From an uncultured Lachnospiraceae bacterium (GTDB taxonomy: Bacteria; Bacillota; Clostridia; Lachnospirales; Lachnospiraceae): 7,481 nt of DNA. The notes beneath the pieces are model-generated. The model saw only the letters and a list, made by a program, of their open reading frames with translations, had not been told where the DNA came from and ran no database searches. The stretch spans positions 1 through 7,481 of the forward strand of contig CAMWXF010000076.1 in NCBI GenBank assembly GCA_947178115.1. Direction: 5' to 3'. A program made the position numbers and the translations under genes. Within the stretch, counting starts at the first letter, position 1. Every line of letters begins with the position of its first letter. Shown piece by piece: positions 1 through 5,552 of the stretch.

Positions 1-147
1 TATTCTTTTGCAGAGAAGATGACAGATCGTGTCAACCAGATCTATCGCTATGCTACGCAGGGTGAATCCCTGAATAATCAGACCTACACGAGTCAGGGCA
101 GCTATAATGCCGCAAGCACCGGTTCTGTATTAGATACGACCATGTGA
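1..147 (+). CDS. C-terminal end of an unidentified protein (partial)
   Basis: Frame 1 is open from the window edge to a TGA at 145-147 and gives 48 residues, so the gene starts outside the window. The first part (FAEKMTDRVNQIYRYA) looks like an amphipathic helix. The rest is a low-complexity tail rich in Ser, Thr, Asn, Gln and Gly, ending in LDTTM. Such tails are common at the ends of surface, cell-envelope or structural proteins, but nothing here identifies a family. Codon choice resembles the neighbouring genes, which supports real coding. There is no transmembrane segment or sorting signal in the visible part. A two-hairpin repeat begins about 10 bases after the stop, and a strong terminator follows at 211-269. 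Confidence 0.6.
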   Translation, partial: YSFAEKMTDRVNQIYRYATQGESLNNQTYTSQGSYNAASTGSVLDTTM

Positions 148-156
148 CCAAAAGTA

Positions 157-202
157 AATTTGCTTTGCAAATTAACTTTGCGAGATCCGCTTCGCGGACT
201 CG
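157..202. repeat. Two-hairpin repeat element, copy 1
   Basis: Hairpin 1 is AATTTGC, loop TTT, GCAAATT (157-173). Hairpin 2 is CGAG, an unpaired A, TCCGC, loop TTC, GCGGA, CTCG (181-202). The same design, with the same unpaired A and the same CGAG/CTCG base, occurs at 6492-6533 after the carbamate kinase gene, where the inner stem is TTTGC/GCAAA. Both copies lie just after a + strand stop codon in a convergent intergenic region. No long U-run follows this copy, so termination is more likely carried out by the hairpin at 211-269. The role is unknown; a dispersed 3'-end element is my inference. Confidence 0.6.
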
Positions 203-210
203 AATATAGC

Positions 211-269
211 ATAAAATAAAACTGCCGCTTCAACGAATACATTTTCGTGAAGCGGCAGTTTTATTTTAT
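211..269. terminator. Strong bidirectional intrinsic terminator
   Basis: A near-perfect inverted repeat. The left arm (211-237) runs from ATAAAATAAAACTGCCGC and the right arm (244-269) ends GCGGCAGTTTTATTTTAT. The arms pair over about 26 positions with a single-base bulge and a six-base loop (238-243). The GC-rich core ACTGCCGCTTCA/TGAAGCGGCAGT is flanked by A-rich and T-rich arms, so a U-rich tail follows the core on both strands. It lies 13 bases after the isomerase stop on the - strand and 63 bases after the end of the + strand gene, so it can end transcription from both sides. Confidence 0.9.
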
Positions 270-282
270 GATGGCCTGTTAA

Positions 283-1767
283 TTATGCGAACGGGTTCTC
301 GGTCGGATAGGGGATGTTCTTCGGCTGATTATAACCGATCTCACTCACATCCACACCGATATACTTGAATACCTCAAACAATGCTTTGCCATAGTGACCG
401 AACGCAACCGCACCGTGATGAGGATAATTCTTCTCGATCAGCACGTGACGGTAGAATCTTCCCATCTCCGGAATCGCGAATACACCGATACCGCCGAATG
501 ATCTGGTAGCTACCGGCAGAACCTCGCCTTCTGCCACATAAGCCCGCAGGATATTGTCGGCCGTGCTCTGCAGACGATAGAATGTGATATCTCCGGGAAC
601 GATATCACCCTCCAGCGTGCCCTGTGTTACTTCTTCCGGAAGTGTTCTCGCCATGATCATCTGATATTCCATACTGCACTTGGACAGCTTCTTGGAACAG
701 GTATTACCACAGTGGAATCCCATGAAAGTATCGGTGAATTTATAATCAAACTTACCTTCGATAGATTCTTTATACATATCCTTCGGTACGGAGTTATTGA
801 TATCCAGAAGCGTTACGATATCATCGCTGACCGCCTCGCCGATAAACTCACTTAAGCAGCCGTAGATATCCACCTCACAGGATACCGGAATGCCTCTTCC
901 CGCCAAGCGGCTGTTCACATAGCAGGGCACGAATCCGAACTGTGTCTGGAATGCAGGCCAGCATTTCCCGGCAATCGCCACATATTCACGGTACCCCTTG
1001 TGTTCCTCGATCCAGTCTAAAAGCGTCAGCTCGTACTGCGCCAGCTTCGGCAGAATGGTAGGCTTATTGTTGCCATCGCCGAGCTCCGCTTCCATATCTT
1101 TTACCACATCAGGGATTCTCGGATCATTTTCATGTTTATTAAATGCCTCAAACAGATCCAGCTCAGAGTTCTCTTCAATCTCAATGCCCAGATTATAAAG
1201 CTGCTTGATCGGTGCATTACAAGCCAGGAAATTAAGCGGTCTGGGGCCGAAGGAAATGATCTTCAAGCTTGCAAGTGCCGCAACAGCACGCGCGATCGGA
1301 ACAAACTCATGGATCATATCCGCACAGTCCTCTGCATCGCCTACAGGATATTCCGGAATATACGCTCTCACATTACGCAGTTTTAAATTATAACTTGCAT
1401 TTAGCATACCGCAGTATGCGTCGCCGCGTCCCTGAATCAAGTCTTCCTGAGATTCCTCTGCAGCCGCCACAAACATCTTAGGTCCTTCAAAGTGCTTCGC
1501 CAGCAATGTCTCCGAAATCTCCGGCCCGAAATTGCCCAGATATACACACAGAGCATTACACCCGTTATCTTTAATATCCTTGAGGGCGTTCACCATGTCG
1601 ATCTCACTCTCGATAATGCAGACCGGGCACTCATAGATGTCCGCCGCATCATATTTTGCCTTGTATGCCTCCACAAGAGCTTTTCTTCTGCCTACTGCCA
1701 GAGATGCCGGGAAGCAGTCGCGGCTTACGGCTACGATACCAATTTTTACTTTGGGTAAATTGTTCAT
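283..1767 (-). CDS. L-fucose/L-arabinose isomerase family protein, probable pentose isomerase
   Basis: A 494-residue cytoplasmic protein of the FucI/AraA isomerase superfamily, which converts aldoses to ketoses with a divalent metal, usually Mn2+. The N-terminal part (about 5-170) is the Rossmann-like substrate region, with NALCVYLGNFGPE at 71-83. The centre and C-terminus carry the metal site. Glu298 (in SCEVDIYG) and Asp322 (in LLDINN) are 24 residues apart, the same spacing as Glu337 and Asp361 of E. coli FucI; His450 or His451 (YPHHGAVAFGH) probably replaces His528. It is shorter than E. coli FucI (591 aa) and close to AraA in length, but I do not see a typical AraA. The ATG is well supported by AAAGGAGG 8 bases upstream. 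It follows the xylulokinase gene after 75 bases, so D-xylulose is the likely product and D-xylose or D-lyxose the likely substrate. The exact substrate is inferred from the neighbour only. A strong terminator follows. Confidence 0.85.
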   Translation of the reverse strand: MNNLPKVKIGIVAVSRDCFPASLAVGRRKALVEAYKAKYDAADIYECPVCIIESEIDMVNALKDIKDNGCNALCVYLGNFGPEISETLLAKHFEGPKMFVAAAEESQEDLIQGRGDAYCGMLNASYNLKLRNVRAYIPEYPVGDAEDCADMIHEFVPIARAVAALASLKIISFGPRPLNFLACNAPIKQLYNLGIEIEENSELDLFEAFNKHENDPRIPDVVKDMEAELGDGNNKPTILPKLAQYELTLLDWIEEHKGYREYVAIAGKCWPAFQTQFGFVPCYVNSRLAGRGIPVSCEVDIYGCLSEFIGEAVSDDIVTLLDINNSVPKDMYKESIEGKFDYKFTDTFMGFHCGNTCSKKLSKCSMEYQMIMARTLPEEVTQGTLEGDIVPGDITFYRLQSTADNILRAYVAEGEVLPVATRSFGGIGVFAIPEMGRFYRHVLIEKNYPHHGAVAFGHYGKALFEVFKYIGVDVSEIGYNQPKNIPYPTENPFA

Positions 1768-1775
1768 ATTATTTT

Positions 1776-1798
1776 CCTCCTTTATCCGGGTTGCCCGG
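1776..1798 (-). promoter_or_regulatory. Ribosome binding site of the isomerase gene with an upstream hairpin
   Basis: On the - strand, AAAGGAGG (1776-1783) sits 8 bases before the ATG and fixes the isomerase start. Two bases further upstream is a small GC hairpin, CCGGG, loop CAA, CCCGG (1786-1798). It has no U-run, so it is not a terminator. In the xylB-isomerase message it could protect the downstream part or mark a processing point; that is inference. The 75-base gap (1768-1842) shows no convincing separate promoter. Confidence 0.6.
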
Positions 1799-1842
1799 TT
1801 TCATTACAATAGTTCTGCTGTTTCAGTGAATCGTTGCGGCTT

Positions 1843-3318
1843 TTACATGATAGCGCCGAACAGTTCCTTACACGCCGGATAGATCTTCTTGAATTTCTGA
1901 TACCGCGCCTCATACTTCTCCACAAGTTCAGGCGCAGGCTCTACCGTATCCACTACTTTGACGATCTTCGCCGCAGCTTCTTCCACGCTTGCATACTCAC
2001 CGCAGGCAACCGCTGCGAGCATCGCGCCGCCCATAGCGGGCCCCTCCTCGCTCTCGATCACATCCACCTTCAGATTCATAATGTTGGCGATCATCTTTTT
2101 CCACAGCGGGCTCTTGGCACCGCCGCCGCAGATCTTCGTCCGCTCTATCTTAATCCCCAGAGACTTCGCCACTTCCAGAGAGTCCCGCAGGGCGTAAGCC
2201 ACACCTTCCAGTACCGCCTGTGTCATGTCCGCTCTGGTGGTATCCATCGTCATGCCGATAAAAGTGCCCCGTGCGTTAGGATCATTGTGAGGAGAACGCT
2301 CTCCCATCAGGTAAGGCAGGAAATACACATGATTCTCGCCCAACTTATCGTCGGTTATCGCTTTCTGCTCCGCCGCATAATCCGTGGTGCCGATGATTTC
2401 GTCCATCCACCATTTATTACAGGAGGCTGCACTTAACATGCATCCCATCAGATGATAATGTCCGTCCGCGTGGGCAAAAGCATGAAGCGCATTATACTTA
2501 TCCACGCCGAACTTTCCGGAAGAAATAAAGATCGTGCCGCTGGTGCCCAGCGAAATATTACACATACCGTCACCCACAGTACCGGTTCCCACGGCTGCCG
2601 CCGCATTGTCACCGCCTCCGGCCGCCACTTTTACTGTAGCCGGAATACCCAGTTTTTCCGCAATTTCGGGCAGTACCGTTCCCACCGTCTCATAGCTCTC
2701 ATACACTTTCGCAAGCTGCTCTTCCTTTACCCCGCAGATCTCGCACATCTCCTTAGACCAGCAGCGGTTCTTCACATCGAACAGGAGCATACCGGACGCA
2801 TCTGACACATCGGTGCAGTGAACTCCCGTAAGTTTATAGGCTATATAATCCTTGGGAAGCATAATCTTCCTGATTCTGGCAAAATTCTCCGGCTCCTTAT
2901 TTTTCACCCAGAGTACCTTCGGCGCGGTAAATCCCGTAAAAGATATATTTGCTGTATAAGCAGACAATTTGTCCTTGCCAATCACCTGATTCAGATAATT
3001 GCATTCCTCCGTAGTTCTCCCATCATTCCACAGGATGGCAGGCCGGATTACTTCATCATTTTCGTCCAGAATGACAAGTCCATGCATCTGTCCGCCGAAA
3101 CTGATTCCCGCAATCTGACTTCTGTCCACACCGGCAATCAATTCTTTGATTCCTTCCATGCTCTGCTCATACCAATCCTCCGGCTTCTGTTCCGACCAAC
3201 CCGGATGCGGGAAATAGAGCGGATATTCCTTTGATACAATATTTACGATCTTACCGTTTCCCTCCATCAGCAGAAGTTTCACGGCACTGGTCCCTAAGTC
3301 TACGCCAATATATAACAT
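1843..3318 (-). CDS. xylB: Xylulokinase
   Basis: A 491-residue FGGY-family kinase that phosphorylates D-xylulose with ATP to D-xylulose 5-phosphate, feeding the pentose phosphate pathway in the cytoplasm. It aligns with E. coli XylB along its length. Visible features are the N-terminal phosphate loop IGVDLGTSAVK (4-14) with Asp7; sugar-binding GGQMHG (75-80); PAILWNDGR (93-101); FTAPKVLWV (130-138); LPKDY (154-158); the catalytic base Asp237 in AAGGGDNAAAAVG (232-244); the second-domain nucleotide motif SLGTSG (256-261); PYLMGERSPHNDP (335-347); and CGGGAKS (397-403). Length is normal for the family and all key residues are present. The ATG has TGGAGGG 5 bases upstream. It is the first gene of an operon with the isomerase and has its own promoter at 3399-3427. 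A related FGGY kinase for another ketopentose is possible but less likely given the QMHG and WNDGR motifs. Confidence 0.95.
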   Translation of the reverse strand: MLYIGVDLGTSAVKLLLMEGNGKIVNIVSKEYPLYFPHPGWSEQKPEDWYEQSMEGIKELIAGVDRSQIAGISFGGQMHGLVILDENDEVIRPAILWNDGRTTEECNYLNQVIGKDKLSAYTANISFTGFTAPKVLWVKNKEPENFARIRKIMLPKDYIAYKLTGVHCTDVSDASGMLLFDVKNRCWSKEMCEICGVKEEQLAKVYESYETVGTVLPEIAEKLGIPATVKVAAGGGDNAAAAVGTGTVGDGMCNISLGTSGTIFISSGKFGVDKYNALHAFAHADGHYHLMGCMLSAASCNKWWMDEIIGTTDYAAEQKAITDDKLGENHVYFLPYLMGERSPHNDPNARGTFIGMTMDTTRADMTQAVLEGVAYALRDSLEVAKSLGIKIERTKICGGGAKSPLWKKMIANIMNLKVDVIESEEGPAMGGAMLAAVACGEYASVEEAAAKIVKVVDTVEPAPELVEKYEARYQKFKKIYPACKELFGAIM

Positions 3319-3369
3319 GGTAACCCTCCATTCTTGCTCAGCCCACGAATTTATCCCACGCGCTTCGAC

Positions 3370-3383
3370 CGTGCACGTGCACG
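3370..3383. promoter_or_regulatory. Perfect 14-bp palindrome, candidate operator of the xylB operon
   Basis: CGTGCACGTGCACG reads the same on both strands. It lies at about +8 to +21 from the transcription start predicted for the xylB promoter, a usual place for a repressor site. The core TGCACGTGCA resembles the AraR core TGTACGTACA with symmetric changes. The regulator is not in this window, and the AraR link is only a resemblance. Confidence 0.5.
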
Positions 3384-3398
3384 CTACCTATTAATTTC

Positions 3399-3427
3399 AT
3401 GATAATCTTTGCCACATACAAAATCAA
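3399..3427 (-). promoter_or_regulatory. Sigma-A type promoter of the xylB-isomerase operon
   Basis: On the - strand, TTGATT (-35, 3422-3427) is followed after exactly 17 bases by TATCAT (-10, 3399-3404). The predicted start is near 3391, giving a leader of about 70 bases before the xylB ATG. The upstream DNA (3428-3457) is AT-rich, which would help RNA polymerase binding. The palindrome at 3370-3383 lies just downstream. Confidence 0.65.
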
Positions 3428-3457
3428 GACAATAAAATTTTTCGTAATAATATATAG

Positions 3458-3494
3458 AAAAAGGACTGATTGCAGCTACCTGCCAACAGCCCTT
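3458..3494 (-). terminator. Intrinsic terminator after the EAL gene
   Basis: On the - strand, a 15-position stem (3480-3494 pairing with 3461-3475) with a GTAG loop, two mismatches and one G-U pair runs directly into TTTTTC. It lies about 100 bases after the EAL stop and just upstream of the xylB promoter, so it separates the two transcription units. The rest of 3495-3592 holds no gene I can support, only a short open frame noted among the findings. Confidence 0.75.
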
Positions 3495-3592
3495 CTTACA
3501 GGGTTCTAAGCCCCTTGCTATTCTGTTTACTTATCTGACCATCGGCGAACTTCCCGCCGTCTGCAATGATTACGTGGACATTGATATCCGGA

Positions 3593-4450
3593 TCAAAGAA
3601 AACTTGTAGTATGCAGGAACTGCTCCTCAAACTGGTCGACAGGAGCGGGCTTTCCGAAGAAATATCCCTGTATCATATCCGGCTTCGTCTCCATCATCTT
3701 GTTCAGCTCATCTTCTTCCTCTATGCCTTCCATACATACGGAAAATCCCAGGCTGTGCACCATGTCTATAATATGATTGATAATATTATAGTCATGATCA
3801 TTCTTAAGTGCCTGCACGACAAAACTTCTGTCGATCTTGACCGTAGTCGCTTGTATCTCCTTCAGATAACGCATATTGGAATAACCTGTTCCGAAATCAT
3901 CCAGCGCCAAATCAATGTTTTTCTCCTTCAGATCTTTAAACAGGCTCTTGATCCTGCTGTCAGTCTCGATATAGCCGCTCTCGGTCAGCTCCAGCACCAG
4001 ACTCTCCGGCGGAATACCTACTTCTTTGATACATTTCTCCACATCCTCGATCAGATCGCTCTTGTGCATCTGAACATAAGACAGATTCACATTGACATGA
4101 AAGTGCGGAATGACCTCCCTCCATTTCCGACATGTCCGGGCCGCCTGCCACATAACATACTTTCCGACCGGAATGATTAATCCGCTCTCCTCCAGAATCG
4201 GAATGAACACCGCGGGAGATACATTGCCGTACTGCTCGCATCCCCACCTGAGCAATGCCTCCGCTCCGATCAGCGTATAGTCTTTCGTCGAAATAATCGG
4301 TTGGAAGAACACCTGAAACCCTTTGAAATTGTCGTTTATATCCTGTCTCATCAGTTTACGGATATTCAGCCTGCGCAGATATCCGTCATAAACCTCACGG
4401 TCAAACAGTGCCATCTGATTTTTGCCGTTGCGCTTCGCCTGATTCAGCAA
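3593..4450 (-). CDS. EAL-domain c-di-GMP phosphodiesterase, the frameshifted 3' half of a PAS-GGDEF-EAL gene
   Basis: A 285-residue frame carrying a complete EAL domain (about 40-275), which hydrolyses cyclic di-GMP to pGpG. All the usual catalytic and metal residues are present: Glu64 in EALLRW, Asn122 in VNVNLS, Glu154 and Glu157 in LELTES, Asp184-Asp185 in DDFGTGYS, Lys205 in VKIDRSF, Glu241 in MEGIE and Gln261 in QGYFFGKP. No signal peptide or membrane segment is present, so it is cytoplasmic. The only start at the frame's edge is a TTG at 4448-4450, with GGAG just one base before it, too close for a good ribosome binding site; an in-frame TGA lies three codons further upstream. The first residues (LNQAKRNGKNQMALF) are the normal end of a GGDEF domain, so this is the continuation of the upstream frame after a shift, not a natural N-terminus. 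It overlaps that frame by 50 bases. Whether it is translated alone, by frameshifting, or not at all cannot be told from the sequence. Confidence 0.85.
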   Translation of the reverse strand: MLNQAKRNGKNQMALFDREVYDGYLRRLNIRKLMRQDINDNFKGFQVFFQPIISTKDYTLIGAEALLRWGCEQYGNVSPAVFIPILEESGLIIPVGKYVMWQAARTCRKWREVIPHFHVNVNLSYVQMHKSDLIEDVEKCIKEVGIPPESLVLELTESGYIETDSRIKSLFKDLKEKNIDLALDDFGTGYSNMRYLKEIQATTVKIDRSFVVQALKNDHDYNIINHIIDMVHSLGFSVCMEGIEEEDELNKMMETKPDMIQGYFFGKPAPVDQFEEQFLHTTSFL

Positions 4451-4451
4451 A
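4401..4451 (-). other. Frameshift junction between the GGDEF and EAL parts
   Basis: The expected GGDEF ending is AEEILKLTEFA followed directly by LNQAKRNGKNQ. The first half is in the PAS-GGDEF frame and the second half is in the +1 frame. The switch falls at TTTGC/TGAATCAG (about 4445-4451), where two bases seem to be missing; one extra base would also restore the frame but with one residue fewer. After the junction the upstream frame runs 14 unrelated codons to a TGA at 4401-4403. I see no classical slippery heptamer or downstream structure that would suggest programmed shifting. Confidence 0.8.
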
Positions 4452-5279
4452 CTCCGTCAATTTCAGGATCTCCTCCGCGCTCCTGCTCTCGAATCCGTCC
4501 TGTATCACGCCGGCAGATACCGTATAAAAGCAGCTGTATTCCTTTTTCCGTACCGTCTCTGCCACGTTGTTCCTGATTTCATTATAAATTGCCTGTACAT
4601 CCACCGCTGTGCTCGAAAAGGCATCCACTATAATAAACTCGTCCGCCATCAGACGATAGACATCCACCTTCGGGTCTACTACCGCCACGATACAATCCGC
4701 AAGCTCCCGCAGCACATTGTCCCCCGCTTCCGGGCCTTCCTTCTCGTTGATCTCTTTAAAATTGTCGATGCCGATCCGCATCATGTATCTGATCGTCTCC
4801 GGTCGGTCACGCAGAATCTCCTCCGCATCATACTGGAATCTGATCTCCCTGCGCAGTCCCGTAATATTGTCCGCTTTCGCCTCTTTACCAAGCTCTGTCA
4901 CTCTTCCGACCAACAGTCTGTGCCCGCCGGCACCCCTGATCACCGTGCCTTTGCAGCTGATCCAGACAATCCGGTTATCCCGATCCAGCCAGCGGTATTC
5001 CATGGCATGGAACTCCTGCTCTCCGGAGACGCATCGCACAATATCTTCTTTCACTTTATTATAGTCAGAGGGATATATTACTTTCTGTATCGAAGATGTA
5101 GCATTCTCGACAACATCTTCCTCGAAGGGAAACCGCATCTGCATCCTGCTCGTCATCATATATGTATCCGTATCTAAATCAAATACATAAATATAAGAAT
5201 CTGACGATTTCTGTAGTATTTCGACTACTGCCCGAATCTCTTCCAATGACATATTCTGTAATATCTGTGCATACTCCAT
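4401..5279 (-). CDS. PAS and degenerate GGDEF protein, the 5' half of a frameshifted PAS-GGDEF-EAL gene
   Basis: A 292-residue frame. Residues 26-131 are a PAS domain of the PAS_3 type (IYPSDYNKVKEDI at 68-80, EYRWLDRDNRIVWISCKGTV at 94-113), which would sense a signal or mediate dimerisation. Residues about 138-278 are a GGDEF domain (NITGLRRE, 138-145), but the signature at 211-215 is MADEF, not GGDEF; the metal-binding Asp of DxDxFK is Gly170 in GIDNFKEIN, and the usual GH is GP. Cyclase activity is therefore unlikely; such domains often act as GTP sensors controlling a linked EAL domain. The last 14 residues (279-292) do not fit the family and follow the frameshift. There is no signal peptide or membrane helix. 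The ATG at 5277-5279 has only a weak ribosome binding site (GGGAAGGG), but the strong promoter at 5316-5344 supports expression. Without the frameshift the product would be roughly 560 residues, normal for a PAS-GGDEF-EAL protein. Confidence 0.85.
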   Translation of the reverse strand: MEYAQILQNMSLEEIRAVVEILQKSSDSYIYVFDLDTDTYMMTSRMQMRFPFEEDVVENATSSIQKVIYPSDYNKVKEDIVRCVSGEQEFHAMEYRWLDRDNRIVWISCKGTVIRGAGGHRLLVGRVTELGKEAKADNITGLRREIRFQYDAEEILRDRPETIRYMMRIGIDNFKEINEKEGPEAGDNVLRELADCIVAVVDPKVDVYRLMADEFIIVDAFSSTAVDVQAIYNEIRNNVAETVRKKEYSCFYTVSAGVIQDGFESRSAEEILKLTEFAESGEAQRQKSDGTV

Positions 5280-5315
5280 GTTTTCACGCCCTTCCCTCGA
5301 AACAAGTTGTATACT

Positions 5316-5344
5316 ATTATACCCGTCCCCTCATACAATGTCAA
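5316..5344 (-). promoter_or_regulatory. Perfect consensus sigma-A promoter of the PAS-GGDEF-EAL gene
   Basis: On the - strand, TTGACA (5339-5344), a 17-base spacer and TATAAT (5316-5321) match the consensus at all twelve positions with ideal spacing. The predicted start is near 5309, about 30 bases before the ATG. The -10 lies inside a dyad, GTATA-N4-TATAC (5309-5322), which could be a repressor site. A consensus promoter with an operator-like dyad suggests the gene is repressed rather than activated; that is inference. Confidence 0.85.
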
Positions 5345-5450
5345 ACGATTTTTATTAATTATGCATAAATTTTTCGGTTTTTTTCGTTCATTTTACAGTA
5401 CATTTGTTGAAATATTTTCGTTTATTTATGTAGTTTATTCGTTTTTCTTT
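5345..5450. other. AT-rich spacer with repeated TTCGTT motifs
   Basis: This stretch between the divergent promoters has no credible gene. It is made of T-runs broken by TTCG. Three similar units, TTCGTTCATTT (5383), TTCGTTTATTT (5417) and TTCGTTTTTCT (5439), start 34 and 22 bases apart, close to whole helical turns. It could be curved DNA or an UP-type element for the + strand promoter, or repeated binding sites for a regulator. Confidence 0.45.
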
Positions 5451-5479
5451 TTGACAAATACATCATCTATGCATACAAA
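5451..5479 (+). promoter_or_regulatory. Candidate upstream promoter of the carbamate kinase gene
   Basis: A perfect -35 TTGACA (5451-5456) is followed after 17 bases by TACAAA (5474-5479), a weak -10. The start would be near 5486, giving a leader of about 65 bases. The -10 overlaps the repeat GCATACAAAAT described at 5471-5516. Confidence 0.45.
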
Positions 5480-5516
5480 ATCTTTCCTATACAAAATGTA
5501 TGCTTTTTGGTATACT
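5471..5516. promoter_or_regulatory. Cluster of GCATAC/GTATAC repeats, candidate operator for the carbamate kinase gene
   Basis: GCATACA (5471-5477) is the inverted complement of TGTATGC (5497-5503), and ATACAAAAT occurs twice as a direct repeat (5473-5481 and 5489-5497), 16 bases apart. GTATAC follows at 5510-5515 and recurs at 5309-5314 in the divergent promoter. The elements overlap both candidate promoters, so a regulator bound here would control transcription. I cannot name the regulator; an arginine-related one would fit the gene but the sequence is not a clear ARG box. Confidence 0.4.
5488..5516 (+). promoter_or_regulatory. Candidate proximal promoter of the carbamate kinase gene, extended -10
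   Basis: TATACT (5511-5516) is preceded by TGG, forming an extended -10, and has a weak -35 TATACA (5488-5493) at 17 bases. The start would be near 5523, about 30 bases before the ATG. This may be the main promoter, since its -10 is better than that of the upstream candidate. Confidence 0.5.
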
Positions 5517-5552
5517 GTTTTCATAACATGAGATCGGAGGAAACAGAATCGT

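Noticed and set aside
1834..2436. A 200-codon + strand open frame
   Set aside because: It lies opposite the well-supported xylB gene, has no plausible ribosome binding site, and its product is rich in His, Arg and Leu as expected for the reverse of a coding strand.
3319..3592. A possible c-di-GMP riboswitch between the EAL gene and xylB
   Set aside because: I do not see the conserved GEMM sequence blocks; the structure present fits a terminator, a promoter and a palindrome.
3566..4180. A 204-codon + strand open frame
   Set aside because: It is antisense to the EAL domain gene, whose conserved motifs are all on the - strand; no family resemblance is seen in the + strand product.
4401..4451. 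Programmed ribosomal frameshifting at the GGDEF-EAL junction
   Set aside because: No slippery heptamer, stop-codon-dependent slip site or clear stimulatory structure is visible at the junction; a deletion or sequencing error is simpler.
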